DNA of 64,000 nt from Aphrophora alni (GCA_963513935.1 OY740774.1:24323949-24387948); one strand, 5' to 3'; counted from the stretch's first letter, positions 35,706 through 48,699 are shown. The notes: generated by a model not told the origin, from the letters alone. A program made the numbers and translations.

Positions 35706-37060
35706 ATATGTGTATTGTGCTAAACATTATTGTGAGATCGTGTATATTATTACACTATGAAAATTTAGAGAAAAGTGGGAAACATTTAGGTAAAACTCTA
35801 TGCAAGAAGTACAAGGACAAGTGCAATGTCACCATTTTATGTAAATATGTGGATTTGTGATTTTATTGAAACTTTATATTTAAGTATTGTCTTATTTTAA
35901 ATTTTATGTATTATTTGTTTTAAAAATATAAATTAAATAAAACAGAGTTTCGAGTGTCATGCAAGCAGGCTAAAAGCTAGTGTTTAACAATTATGGTTTC
36001 AAAATGTTGCAGTTTTTATTAGGGATTTTTTAGGACTCAAGGTCTAGCTAACTAGAAACCAATGTTAAATTGGGTAAGTTTCATCAAAAACATTTGCTTA
36101 TTATTAATATAATGTATACCTAACCCCACCCCCTCCCTCCATACTGTGTAATACTAATTATTACCTAGGACAACTAATCTGAATTAAATTTTTGTATTGA
36201 TTAAAAATTTTCATTTTTGAGATAATGTGTGACAAATTTTCCCCCTATAAATTTTGAGCCATATCGCTTGTTGTTGAGAAAATGTATGACAGATTACTTT
36301 TCACCAATTCCTTATTTTCATCTCAACCTCTACGTGGAATTGGAATAAAATATAATACACCTGCCTTTCATTAACTTTTTTTAGTAGCTGTATGATTTTA
36401 TTTCAATTAACAAAACAATACTTTACTGTTTTCTACACTAGATCCGACTTTAGTGGTGAATGGGATACCAGTTTACCTTATCGATCATGAGATTAAAAAT
36501 ACCAAACTCATTTAATATAAACCTTATTCTGAAAAATAAAAATAGTATTTTTCCATAGAATTCACTAGATATTGCCCAATACAAGTAAGTATTGACTAGT
36601 ATCGATTATCGATCAGACTTTTGGAAATAATTTTACTTTGCAGTGAAATAGGAATATTATCATGAGAAGGGATGTTTGTTTGTTTCATCTGAAGTTACAA
36701 CTTGTCTTGTTCATCATCAAAATTTTTTTTTTATTTTAGGTAAGGATCCAATTGTTTGAATTAATTAAATTATCAAAATGGTTTTTTTAATAGAAACTAT
36801 AATGACCCATATGATTCATGAATCTTAATATTAGTTGTTTTCTCTTAGGTATTTTATCTAAAGATGTTGTTTACCTCAATGGCTAAAATATTGTCAAAAT
36901 TTCATTGATTAACACCATCTTGTAATTTGATATTTGAATTTAACATTTAAAAATTGTATTCTTAAGTAATATTTACGTCAAAATTTCACATATAAAAATT
37001 AATTTATTTTAAAATAGGCTTTCTACTTTAAAAAATGCTGTAGTTTCACTAACAACCCTT

Positions 37061-37195
37061 TAATTAAGATTCAAACTCACAACTTTGGTCAAAAGTTCTT
37101 GATAAAGGGATTACTACCTCATGCTTGTCGACCACTAAGACACTAAGGTCAGCCATTAAACATCATTTGAGTGATGTAGCCTGATTGCATATTCT
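37061..37195 (-). mobile_element. tRNA-derived SINE-like insertion
   Basis: On the minus strand, cttagtggtcgac (A-box-like) and gtgagtttgaatctt (B-box-like, compare GGTTCGAATCC) are spaced as in a tRNA-derived SINE head. The segment is flanked by near-identical 26-base direct repeats (37035-37060 and 37196-37221, with core gtagtttcactaacaac) that may be its target-site duplication. Confidence 0.5.
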
Positions 37196-37976
37196 ATGCC
37201 GTAGTTTCACTAACAACTCTTAATGTTGTTACATCTTTTCACAAATGGGTTTTCTTAAATGACCTATTCATATAGTGTCCCATATCCTAAGAAAAGACGA
37301 ACACTATAAACTACATTTTGAGTTGAAATTGTATAAAAAAAATTAATAAAATTGAAATATAGATAAAGTTAAAAAAATAACTGTTTTGACATGGTGGGCT
37401 CCTTGAATAGCATCCAACTTATTATTTATGCTTAACTTGTAGGCCAAAATTGTTTGCTTCATTATTTTAAAAATGGTGATAACCTAAATATTTACTTTGT
37501 TATCTTTGTGGAATTATAACAAAAGCATTAGATAAGTTTTATCTTAATTTATATAACTTGTTAAAATTTATATTTTTATCATGAAAATAATTCATACATT
37601 TAGAAAAAAATCCAACATATGAAAAGTGTTTAAGTTCAAATCTTTTTTTGTAAAATTAAGCATTTAAATTATTTTTTACAGCAAATTGTTTTGTTAAAGT
37701 TGTTTTATTCTTATCACTTTATTCTTTAAAAAAAAAAAAAGGAAAAAAAAAGCTTTTAACTGGAGACCTGTATGACCTGTATGACGGCCCAGGTCTTACG
37801 AGTTTCGCTACTGTTGCTTTGCTAGCCAACACATCTGCACATGTATTCGCACTAAACTCAGTATTTCAGGCAGTAAAATATTTTATTGTTAAGCCCCTCC
37901 CCCTCCCCGGTTGTGATATGGTTCTGAAACATTATGCTAAGGACCTCTCTATAGGGCATACATATACTCATGTAGG

Positions 37977-38115
37977 CATGGCAATCCTGAGGGAACCTAG
38001 CTGGATCTATAACTTTTTTCATATAGTCTTGGATTAGATCCCTCTTATCTTTCCTATCAGGGCTCTCTTGACCAACTCTTGTTCTCTTCTGACTCTGACA
38101 CTTTTAGTTTTCAAG
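37977..38115 (+). repeat. SINE-like family copy with intact head
   Basis: A forward copy beginning ggcaatcctgagggaaccta, then gctggatctataac, catatagtcttggattagat, ctttcctatcagggctctct and gaccaactcttgttctcttc. It stops before the hairpin end. Confidence 0.75.
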
Positions 38116-38312
38116 GGAGTATTATAGAGTTTGTTTTTACATTTTTCAACCAGAATTTTCAAAGTTGCCAAACTGCTTCTTTACATACATAAAACCATAA
38201 CCTTATATCCAAGTTTCAAGCTTTTCACGGACACATTTCTTTTACATTTAGTTTCAAATATTGTAATAAGTTATCCTTATTTTGAGTTTTTTCATCTACA
38301 ATTCCTATTTTC

Positions 38313-38362
38313 ATTTCTGAGGAGAGATTTTTATTTCTGAGGAGAGATTTTTATTTCTGAGG
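38313..38362 (+). repeat. 20-bp tandem repeat, 2.5 units
   Basis: Units of atttctgaggagagattttt at 38313, 38333 and 38353 (partial). Confidence 0.9.
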
Positions 38363-38402
38363 TGATGGTGAGAAATAATTTTTGTTTGCTTAGACTTTGA
38401 GT

Positions 38403-38422
38403 TGTGTGTGTGTGTGTGTGTG
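38403..38422 (+). repeat. Short (TG)n microsatellite
   Basis: About ten TG units. Confidence 0.9.
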
Positions 38423-39380
38423 AAAGTTAGGCAATGATAAAACATGTCTTATCTAAGAAAACATGTTAATTACCAATTGTCTATATTACTGAGATATAAA
38501 AACTTCAATTCACTATCAGTAGCCTATCATTAGTTTCACTCTAGGCATAGTTTTTATTTAAATATGTTAAGTAGTAATAAACCATGTCTAAATCAGTTTG
38601 TAACATATTACATGATTATAGTTGTTTGTACATTTGATATGTTGAAAATGTTTTCCACTGCAATATCTGTTGGGCCTATGCCTTGTACTTTAACCTGATT
38701 TGTTGTGTCTAAGTCTAGACATTCACTACATATTACATGTGTAACAACTTTTCCTTTGCATATTGATTAGTTATGTGACTGCTTGTTGCAGGGAAGCCTG
38801 TTTAATATAACTATAACTTTAACTGCTGTTGGTAAAAAAAAATAAAAAATATGACCTCAGCTTGTATAGGAAACTTAATCTAGGCCTCAAAATGTCCTGT
38901 TTGAAAGCTCTATACATTCTATCTTTACTTACTGAAGAGCTCCTAAGGTCCTTGTAGAAACTTCACCTCCCCTACTGTCTGTAGCTATTCATAGCGGATC
39001 CCTTACTCTCACCATCTCCTTACTTTTATGTGCCGGAGAATCTCCTCCAAATTCTCCAATCATAACTCTTGCTCTTTATTTCCACCTCTGTCAACCTAGC
39101 TTCCTTCAAAACAACCTTCTAGGAGTTTGATTACCAGGCATTATCCCAACATCATAGTTTTTCCTTTTTTACATGCATTATTATATCACTCAGTCTCTCA
39201 GTTCCTTATTTATCTGCACTCTTCAGAATCTGTCCCGGAAAACCGAGCCAAAGATTCTCTTAGATTACATTCACATACTAGTAGATTCCTTTCAGACTCT
39301 ATTCTTGTGTAGGAGATTGAGCAAAACTTACATTATACCTCTTCACATTTACTCCCTCATGGGCTCATTTTAGTGATTAA

Positions 39381-39555
39381 GGCTTGGCAATCTTGAGGCA
39401 CCCTTTTCATTTTTTCTATATAAGGTTTCTTGTTCTCTTCCTACCCTGACACTATTAGATTATTCAAGGGTTAGGGGGTCTTTATTTTTTGTTCTTATCT
39501 TCCTTTTTTATGACATAGTGGTTTGCCTTTAGGCAACAAGAAAAAATATGTAAGA
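39381..39555 (+). repeat. SINE-like family copy
   Basis: A forward copy: ggcttggcaatcttgaggca, then cttgttctcttcctaccctg, gggtctttattttttgttct and ggtttgcctttaggcaacaa. The head-to-centre part is shortened. Confidence 0.7.
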
Positions 39556-39831
39556 GCCTACAAGACCTAGCAGAACATGAAGATAGTGCTACCATGTAAC
39601 CATATACTAACTCTCGCAGACAGTGCAACTCAGATTTGTTCACACTTTATTCAGTTTTATTAGAGTTATTTTCTTCTAAGTGGCAATTCAATTCTGAATA
39701 TAGTCATTGTTTTACATTCATTATTAAAGACAACAACAAATGCCTAATCAGCTACCTAAAATTGATCTTTATAATTTGGCTAGGCTACACTTATTAAAAC
39801 TAATATATGCCTTAATAAATACAGAAGGACC

Positions 39832-40310
39832 TCAATAACTCGAGCCTTGATATCTCGAATTTTTCAAATCCCCTTGAAATCTCTATAACACTCAATTCTA
39901 GTGGATTCTATAAGTTAAATTTAATATAACTTTGATGAGTCGAATTTTAAGTTACTCGTAATCATATTAGAATACCTCTATTACTAGAGTTTGTATAATT
40001 GCGAACCTATAAAAGTCGGAAGTTTACCTCTATAAGTCGAATTTTTCTCAGCGAGACCTCTATTACTCCAAGTTAGAGACTTTTTAACAGGTGATCCTAT
40101 TTAGATAAAGGAACTTTCGCCAGTTTGAGTTAAAGAGGTAAATCGTTTAAAACTTTGAGCTATAGAGGTTACACAGACATTTTACTAGGGAATACTGAAC
40201 TTGATATCTTGCTAGTTCTAATTTGATAAATCGAATCTTGGTTACTTGAAAAACTTTAACTCGAATTTTGGATCTACTAAAATCAGCTTCGAGTTATCGA
40301 GGTCCTACTG
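39832..40310. mobile_element. Tigger/pogo-type MITE
   Basis: Inverted ends cagaaggacctcaataactc and its partner gagttatcgaggtcctactg bound a 479-bp element flanked by TA on both sides (39830-39831 and 40311-40312). The CAG start and TA duplication are typical of pogo/Tigger elements. The inside has many cctctata-agtcgaattt-like blocks and no transposase frame. Confidence 0.8.
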
Positions 40311-40933
40311 TAACAGATTTATTTTAAATTAGAAACATTAAATACACAATATTTTAGGACCTGCAGAGGTCATTTTTCAGAGGTTATCGGTTATAATACA
40401 TTCATTCATATATAATTTTAGGTTACTGGTAATATTTTTATAGATTTAAAAAATTCTTATTTATTTTATTTAAAAAAAAAAAATTATTTCCCCCCCCCCC
40501 TCCTTCTCTTCTATCAAAAGTTGAGGAGGCCCTTCTAACAAAATTTATAACCAACTTGTCTCACATTAGTAATACATAAGGGGACACACAGACATAAAGA
40601 AAATACATTTTCTAGCTCTTTTGTAGGCAGTATTAGAGAGATTTTGAGGGGATGATAACAAATATTACTTTTGGTTAGTATTTCAGTTTGTGAATGGCTG
40701 TAGAAGATAGTACAATATTTTGCACTATTTTTATTATAATTATTATTTAAGATATTATGTAACTCAATAATTATCAAAATATAAGCAATCATATTTTCAA
40801 ATATTAGATGTCCAAAATTATACAACATAATATTATGTCACATAAATTATATAATATGCTATTGACTCCATATATTTGTTTGTCGTTTTCGTTTTATAAA
40901 TCTGGACTAATTATGGTTTTTATGTTTCTGTAG

Positions 40934-40996
40934 GCGAGCGATTTCTCCGATACAGATGATTGGCCGACTTTAGGAAAAGTGCTACATAGTAATGAG
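40934..40996 (+). CDS. LARP1: LARP1 internal exon with the DWPTLG motif
   Basis: This is a 63-base, phase 0-0 exon of 21 codons with acceptor tgtag and donor GTAAGC. It encodes ASDFSDTDDWPTLGK followed by VLHSNE. The acidic cluster and the Trp-Pro-Thr core are a conserved short block of animal LARP1, where vertebrates have a similar D-x-x-x-WPTPGE sequence. Such a short exon is recognisable only because the motif is conserved and the phases match on both sides. The intron before it is 6,750 bp and holds a long inverted repeat, tRNA-like SINE heads and a Tigger-type MITE. The intron after it is 15,325 bp and holds most of the dead transposases in the window. Confidence 0.92.
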
Positions 40997-41087
40997 GTAA
41001 GCAATATTTATGTTAGATTGCAATAGTATTTATCTGGTTTAAAACAGATACATTGATTATAATATTACACTTTAAGGAGCTTACACT

Positions 41088-41130
41088 TTGTCTAGTGGTA
41101 GTGCTCTTGTTTGGTGGGTGAAAGGTCCTC
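41088..41130 (+). repeat. tRNA-like SINE head fragment
   Basis: tttgtctagtggtagtgctc has the form of a tRNA D-arm and A box. The expected B box was not seen downstream, so this is a fragment at best. Confidence 0.35.
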
Positions 41131-42433
41131 TAAAAAATAAATATGGTGGTAACACAGTATTTTGAGAAAGTGAGGCACTACGATTACTAGCAAATGTTTG
41201 TTGTGTAGGCTAAAACTATGACAATGGAAACTAGATTTGCCAACCACACAGTCTACTAGAACAGTCTTAGAGTAAGCTTAGAGTTTTCAAGGATTGCTTC
41301 ACCACAGGAATTTTATTTATTAATATTTCTAAATTTTATATAAATGCGTCAGCTAGGATAATATATGAACAATTAAAGGAAGGTATACTCTCCTAAAAAC
41401 TCAGAACAAATTTAATCTTTGCGTTTAACTTAATCCTCCAACCGCCTACTATAAATATTGCCAGTTTTCGCCTTTTTAAAAATCATTTTGTAAAAAAATT
41501 ATAAAAAATTGTAATTTTATTCAAAACTCAACTTATGACATCATTTTTTTCCGGAAAGTGTATAGATTTTATCTATGTAAATAAAAAATTGTTACATGTT
41601 ACGGTTTTGGAGTAAGTATCTCAGGAATCAAAAAGTTTGAAAAAAATGAAGTGAAAATTTTTCCCCACAGTAAAGCGTATATGCATCATACTAAACATTT
41701 TTTGAATTTTTCAAGATATACAAATAATTTTTCAAGATTTTTTTTTTTTTTTTAGGTGATGGTAGTGTTTGGACAGTTTTGGGTTGTTGTTAGTGGATTA
41801 TCAGGTGGTTTTCTGTAATTTAGTGCACTTTACGAGTGTTTATAGGTAGTTGAGGGATGTAAGAGGTACTTAGAGAAAGAGTTGGTATTAGCTTTATGCT
41901 TTGGTGTTGTAATATTTTTTTCTTTAAGAGAAAGATAAAGTGTAGTTACTAGACCAAAAAATATGTTAATTGTGTAGTTTTTTATTTGTAGAGATTTTAG
42001 TAATTAAAAAATTTCTAATATTATCTCAAACTGTAATTTGTGTTAAAAAAAACTGCTGTAAATAAACTAATAATTTCTACCTTCAATACATGGATATCTT
42101 GTTCTTTCATTTTTGATTGACAGTTACTTGATAAGAACTTGTTAACTGGATAATATAGTGATAAGAATATAAACCAAACTATATTATTAACTATTTAAAT
42201 AAAAATATATTTTGTGACCTTGAATTTTACTCAATATTAATAAGCTGTTGATCTATTTATAGCAACTGTTGGTTCTCATGAGTCAACAGTAAATTGTGAT
42301 ATAGTATTCTGTTTTCAATCATTATTTTGCTTGCTGCAGGTTTCTTGATTAAATCATATGCATGGATTTTCTTCATGTCTAGTTTAAATTGTTTGTGAAA
42401 TGCAATAAGTATGATTACACAGTTAGGAAATGA

Positions 42434-42676
42434 ATGACAATCATTGGCTATTATCGGAGCCAAACAAGAAACATGATTCACAATCTGTATGGATTTATGA
42501 TTAGAGAAGTACAAAAAGGCTTGATTTTACTACAGAAAAGTAAAAGTGTAAGAGAGGCAACTGATGTTTACAGGAGTAGTGTACAGTTTATTTTAAAGGA
42601 AGAACAACATAATTCTGATTTAGGTCAGGGATTTTCTATTCTTAGAAAACTGTGGCATAAAAAAACAAAAATTTAA
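42434..42676 (+). pseudogene. DDE transposase N-terminal fragment (HTH region)
   Basis: An 80-codon frame contains a segment of the form REATDVYRSSVQFILKE, which fits the helix-turn-helix of insect DDE transposases (a typical pattern is V-x-E-A-T-G-V-S-x-x-T-V-x-R-I-x-x-E). It ends in a basic RKLWHKKTKI tail, as in these proteins. No catalytic part follows. The sequence down to about 43420 ends in gaatcaccctgtat, a common right end of such elements, so one internally deleted element may span 42434-43420. Confidence 0.5.
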
Positions 42677-43899
42677 TACTACAAATTATTTTATTTCTAC
42701 CTTTGGTGGCCCTGTATTCAGTCAATGTACTGGATATTTTCAATGGTTTTTATACAAGAAATCCCATTAACCACAAAACGAAGTTAAAGGTAAGCCCTTT
42801 TGAACTACGAAAAGCAACAAGAGCTAATTAGTAGAAAAATGCATTGAAGTTGATGGAGACACTTTCGAGAATTTACTGTAATTATATTGAATAGGTTTAG
42901 ATTAAGGGTTTTCTGTTTGTTTTTACTTTGCATTGTTTTAAATAAAAATTAATTTAATCAAACATCTATTCACTTTCTGTATAACTTATTTGCACCATTT
43001 TGTTCAGAATTAAATTTTCTACAATTTTTATTGTAAAATTAGATCTGTTTATTGGTGAAATAACAAAGTTATTGTTGGCCAAATGTAAAAAAAAAGCGTT
43101 TTTTTTTACTCCAATTTTTGAATTATACACTGGTTTTCTCAAAAACTACTTAACTTACAGTTCTGAGTCCCTGTTTTATTCAATATGTCAGGTCAGAAAC
43201 TATAAGAAACTATTGAATTTGTCTTTTAATATACCTTCCCAGAAGTCCAGGAGGCCTGTATTTAAACCCAGGGTACAAAATTCTGGGCGAAATCTTCCGC
43301 TAGCTGTAACTCGCTAACGAAGCATTTCCGGACCCATGTTTATATAACTTTTTTCCTTAAACTTTTACATGTAGAATGAGCTCCCGAAGTTTCTGCATAT
43401 CTTCGTGAATCACCCTGTATCAAGAGACCCTATTTAATTATTACTTATGCACACACATATACATCTTTCAATTATGCTCAAATAGATATTATTATAATTT
43501 TTTGGAATTCTTAATACATGTATAGGAATTATAAATCTAGGTTAAAATGCAATATCAAAGTGTTCAGTGATATATTTTATGAAATAATAGTAAATTGTTG
43601 TAATGAATTTTAATTAATTTTTATATTATTTAAATATAACTTTTTATCCAGTATTTAAAATTGTAACAATAAAGAGATACTAATTTTGGTGGTTAATTTT
43701 TAACACATACCCTAGATGGTGTCTGAAATTCTGTTTAAAATATACTGTATTCTGGTATAAATAATGCTGTAGTATTATGACCTTTATTTTAATGAACTTT
43801 AAAATCCAGACAATTTTTTAACTTCTATTCTTAATCGAAACAAAAAAATATTCTATATATATAATAATAATAATGTAATCTATAGAACAAAAGCCAATT

Positions 43900-43945
43900 G
43901 ATTATGGGTTGCGAACTCACCAGCTAGGCCATTGATAACCTAAAC
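43900..43945 (-). repeat. tRNA-like SINE head fragment
   Basis: The minus strand carries TGGCCTAGCTGG, a full match to the tRNA A-box consensus (43920-43931), and gagttcgcaaccc, close to a B box, only a few bases downstream. The usual spacer is missing, so it is a deleted SINE head and not a tRNA gene. Confidence 0.45.
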
Positions 43946-44204
43946 TGGTTTTTTTGATAAATATTAATGACACAATCTTAAAGTCTCTTTAGCTTTTAAT
44001 TAAAATTAAGGTTTCATTGAAAAGGAAGGAAAAATCATCGGTAATTTAGTATTTATCTATATCAGTTACTTTAGATCAAGTAATAATTGAGTTACGGTAT
44101 GTTAAATTATCTTTTATTTTGATACCGTTTTATAATACAAATTTTTTTCCTAGTCTTGATACTGAAGTGTGTATTTAATAATTAGTCCCCCCCCCCCACT
44201 TTTT

Positions 44205-44375
44205 TCTTCTTCTAGTCTTGGGTTAAATCCCTCTCATTTATCTTTCTATAAGGATCTACTTTTATTTCTGATCCTAATGCTATTAGTGCATTTAAGGACT
44301 AGAATCTTTTATCTTCTTTTTTTATAAGGTGTTGATGACCAGTAGGTTTTACGCCTAAACAACAACAACAAAATC
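44205..44375 (+). repeat. SINE-like family copy
   Basis: A forward copy: ttctagtcttgggttaaatc, ctttctataaggatctac, then aaggtgttgatgaccagtag and tttacgcctaaacaacaaca. Confidence 0.7.
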
Positions 44376-45254
44376 TTAACTTGCATCACTTTTGTTCAAT
44401 CTATTCATATATTTACCTGAACTCCATCTTTTTATCCAACCTTGATTTAAGGTAATATATTTGATTTATTTTTGTAAATATATAGTTTAACGTAAATATT
44501 TCATTTATTGTGTATGTGTGTAATCAAATGTAACAGCATAAAAATGAAAACAATGTTTGTTTTTTTTACTAAGATATGCTATCGACACCTAAGCACTTAC
44601 ATTATGCTTCATGTATTTGTCACACATTTTTGTTGGCCATATTTTATGAACAGTACCAAATTTTGTAAAAATATATCATTAATAATTACAGATATGAAGT
44701 TGTAACAACAAAGTGTTGAAAAGAAATAGTTTTCCATAGTACATTACTTACAAAGTTTCTTTTCACATTCAGTAAAATGTTTAGAAGCTCCCTTTAGTAC
44801 TAAAGTTTTTATTAATAAGAAATGTTTCTTTTTTCATATTTAAAATTTTTATTAGAGTAACCACCATTGCTTATGAACTCTCCTCTTATTTTTTTTAACA
44901 CATCCCCCAAGAGGAGTATATCCTTATTTGATAATGCTATCTCTATTCCAATAAATCCTGTTTATATATACTTCAACCATGGTCATTTAGTGTGCATTTC
45001 CATGAATGATTCAAATGGATGTTACATTTACATAATACAGATACTCGATAATGTGAGTTCTTGTTGTTATTACTTCCAGATGTTGACGTCTAACTGGATC
45101 AATGTTTTAATTGATACTTAGTTAACCATGTATATGGTGTGTTTGTTCTGTTTGTGTTGAAACACAAGACATATATTTTAAGGAAAGGTTTTGTTTGATG
45201 TAAAACAAAATGGGAAAATATAAGATAACTTTATTAATGTGAATAAAAACCACA
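44376..45254. other. LARP1 intron sequence
   Basis: No gene or repeat that I can support. The open frames near 44508 and 44867 have no family signature. Confidence 0.4.
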
Positions 45255-45485
45255 TTTACGAGTATTTACTTATTTTCTACATAGTTGCATTCGACTTCAA
45301 CACTTTTTTTAGCTTATCACTAGCTTCTTTATTTTGTGTTTGAAAAATTCTTCCACCTGCAATTAAAACCCGTTACTTACACTATTTTTCAATTCATCAT
45401 CATTCTCAAACTTCTCTAATTGCAAGCCAGATTTTAAGGTGAAGTAAGAGAAAACTAGATCAGAACTATAGGGTGGTTCAGCGGT
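45255..45485 (-). pseudogene. Mariner transposase C-terminal remnant
   Basis: On the minus strand, PPYSSDLVFSYF matches the mariner signature HPPYSPDLAPxDY/F near the last catalytic Asp. Downstream pieces have the order of a mariner C terminus (FENDDELKNSV, then an EEFFKHKIKKLV-like helix and a KC step). Stops and frameshifts break it. It directly abuts the piggyBac remnant. Confidence 0.75.
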
Positions 45486-45589
45486 TCCCAATTACAATCC
45501 CTTCCAGTGAAGTACCTCCCAAGAGCCTCTGAGAACGATGGATCCCAAATAGAATGAAGATTAAATAGATTTACATTAAAATTTATTAA

Positions 45590-45800
45590 TTATTTGAAAG
45601 TCCAAATATATTCCTTTGGATATAGTTGTAATAATTATAAGTTAACACAAAAAAAGGTTACATAGAGATGTACATGAAAATGTGTTAATTATAAAAAAAG
45701 TACAAATTTATTCCTTAGGGTGTAGTTGTAATAATTATAATAGTTAACACTTAAAAAGTTATATAGATTAATTAAACGTTCGTCTGAAAATGTATTAAAT
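45590..45800 (+). repeat. Diverged tandem duplication of about 105 bp
   Basis: Two adjacent segments share attcctt-gg-tatagttgta, taattataa-gttaacac and a gaaaatgt end. They lie between the mariner and piggyBac remnants. Confidence 0.6.
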
Positions 45801-47230
45801 TGTGAGAAAGGCCAAAATCAGTATTAGTGAGATAAGTGAAACTTCTTCTTTTTTTCCCATCACTTCTTGATGATGTGTATATTTGTAGGGAGTCCTGTAT
45901 TGCTTGTCCTTCGTCTGTACAAATGTTCTTGTATAAGTGAAACCGCAAGTTGGCGTAAAATTGTTCTCCTGTTCTTCGCTTTATTTTTATTGCCCGTGAA
46001 CATAATTGAGCATTTATTTCTGCCGTGTTCAACATCGAGACGAAAACTACCATTGGCCAATGTTTTTGTTCGGTTATAAAAACAAGATTGTGTTGTTCTT
46101 AAAACCAAACAGGGAGGACATGACTTCTCTCTTTTTACTTTTGAAAATCAGTGGTATCTGTTGTTTATTGGATTTTAAGGTTCCAACTATGGGCAACTTT
46201 ATCACTTCCAATTCGCTAATAAGAATGTAGCTATAAAACAAATTGTTAATAGTTATGTTTCTACTACAATTTGTTATGGGAGGGACTAAACGTTTTAGAA
46301 CCTCAATTGGTGACTTGTTCAAAATAAAAGACCCTTCAGACTAGTTTCCCGCGTAAATTTCCAAATTGTACTTTAGAGAATCCTGGCAGCAGTAAGAAAA
46401 ATATTTTGATTCCATACTTTCAGCTTTTTTGGATTATATTGCTGAAAACACATATCTACCTCTAAAGACAACCAGCATTTCATTGATCGTAACGTTTTCT
46501 CCTAGACTATAGTATTTTTTTTATAATTTTCAATGTAATATTCAAGACATTCTCTAATTAGTGCAAGCCGGTCATATGTTCTTTTATCTTGCTGTGTTTC
46601 ATGGTCATCGAAACATAGACATTGAAGCAAAAATCGCCATTGTCTTATTCGCATAGCAAATCTGAAAAGTTCAACCCAATCACCATTTGTACTATGAGTA
46701 TATAATTCCTCTAAATATAAGTGAAATGCTTTATACACACCAGCGAGGTATAAAAGTCCTATAAACGCTTTTATTTCAACTAAATCAGTTTTTGTTTCTC
46801 ATATCTTGGTCTAGAAAATGTGTCACTAATTTTATCAATGCATTTATTAGTGTACTCTACGATTATATTCAAAATTCTGCTATCGTACACTAGTCTTCAA
46901 ACATCCAGAACAGAATTCACTCTTCACCCCCAGGAAATGTTTTGTGCACCACATCTTCTTGCTTGATTATGAGGGGTTTTTTTTATTTCCATGTATCTAT
47001 AATTTTCCTCTTTCTCAGCTGATGTGCTAAATAAAAATTCTCATAATTATTTTCATATCCACCCCATCACCTTCAATTTCTGAAGAACCAGACTCATTTT
47101 CATCACTTTCTACAATATCTTCCTCACAAACATATTCATCTGTGTCAGTCATCGTCATTAGGGCCTGAATTGTCTTCATTATCTTTGTCTTCAGCATGCA
47201 AATGATCTAATGTAGATCAGCTCATTTTCT
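45772..47230 (-). pseudogene. piggyBac transposase remnant (DDE_Tnp_1_7 type)
   Basis: A series of minus-strand frames follows the piggyBac order. An acidic N terminus lies near 47070-47220. The block at 46502-46738 has FHLYLEELYTHSTNGDWVEL and a WRFLLQCLCFDDHETQ segment. ENVTINEMLVVFRGRY follows near 46450-46500. The block at 46074-46322 has NITINNLFYSYILISELE and KLPIVGTLKSNKQQIP. The C-terminal part near 45860-46053 includes a FVSMLNTAEINAQ segment. Frames shift at least three times and stops are frequent, so the gene is dead. No clean TTAA ends were located. It lies antisense in the largest LARP1 intron seen here. Confidence 0.85.
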
Positions 47231-48699
47231 AGTGAAAAAAAACTTCTTGTTTCATTTATAGTATAGTAATCTAGTGATTGGTCTATAATATGACAATATT
47301 AGTCACAGTGATCTGTGAGATCAGAAGCCTTGTTTACTATCATAGCGGAAAAAAAACTTTAGCAGGGTATATTTTTATATGGATGTTAGAAAACAAATTA
47401 ATTAAAAACTTGAGTTCGAAAAACTTATGATCTTGGCCGCATTGATCTGACAGAGCAGAAAAAAAACTTATTACATTTTAAAAGCTAGGAATTTCAAGCA
47501 ATTTTATTCATTCATATAGTTCCATCAATTTTTCAAAATTATTTCCATATGATGTATCTTTATAGAAGTATCATCATCATCAACACTTAATCATTTATTG
47601 GTTTGCCAATCTTAAATACGTAGTTTGAATGAAGTTGTAAGCCAACGTGTGCTCAGGGATTCTATTTCTGTAATCTTTTTGTTCTCTGTAGGCTCCGCCT
47701 TTAAAATTGTGAGAGCTAAATTAAGACCTGTTTAGAGACGTCTCCTCAAGAGCTACAGTGTTATTGGTATTTTCAGTGAACCACGTTTACTTTTCATTGT
47801 TTTCACTTGTTAATATTTTGTTTAATGCAGTTACCTAATTTTGTGTAGCCAGAAATTAATGTCATTTGTTGATAGGTGGTTGTTACTGGTTTAAAGAAAA
47901 AAATTAATTAAATATTCACAGGTATTGATGATGTAATAATGTAATGTTTATTATTTGTAGATGTTTGTTATTTAATGAATCTATTTTTTAATGAATGTTG
48001 TACAGTTTTAGTATAACACTCATGTATATTATAACCTTAGAAATTAACACACATTAAATCTATTTATAGGCCTACTTTTCCATTTTTCTTTCTGTACTTA
48101 TCAATTATATAGAGCCTTATTTCGTAGTTTAAATAATGAAACGCAAATTTTATTGATTTGTTTTAAAATATTAAAATGCTTCTTGATAAATATAAACAAT
48201 GAAAGACTAACAGACTATTAAATTATTTTCTGTTTAATTTACTCTTATCGTATTTAAGATATGATCAATTCTTATTTATTAAACATTGCTTTTGCATAGT
48301 TATATTTTGCAATGTGTCCAACTAAAGTGTTCCCATCTTTAATTTTATTATGTAGCCATTTTATATACTAACTAGATTTGTTGGAAAATTTGCATTGTCT
48401 CTAATGGAGATCCCAAAAGTATATCATAAAGTTACCAGCCGAAACAAAATGATAGCTTTTTAAAATACAAATTGATTTGTCAATACTTTTGTGCAATTTA
48501 ATTTATAGCAAATGAAATCATACTTCAATGAATTTTATAACTGTAAGTTGTGATAAAAAAATAACAAAACAGGAGAATGATGTTTATTCAAACTGAAAAC
48601 CAGCCACAGCTATATATTTGGTAGCTTTGCTTTACAAATGAAACATATAGCATGCCAGAAATAAATGCTTCAGGATTTTAAGAATTTTATTATGAATCA
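47231..48699. other. LARP1 intron sequence
   Basis: Two related segments (cagtgatctgtgagatcag near 47310 and gcattgatctgacagagcag near 47440) may be subterminal repeats of the piggyBac element. Otherwise nothing is recognised. Confidence 0.4.

Larger units (their letters stand above)
35706..39831. other. LARP1 intron sequence with repeats
   Basis: It holds the tRNA-like SINE at 37061-37195, two SINE-like family copies and small tandem repeats, listed separately. No coding sequence was recognised. Confidence 0.5.

Noticed and set aside
43000..43317. 105-codon plus frame
   Set aside because: It lies in the probable 3' region of a decayed DDE element that ends in gaatcaccctgtat; no domain.
45867..46230. 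Two plus frames of 70-74 codons
   Set aside because: They are shadows of the minus-strand piggyBac remnant.
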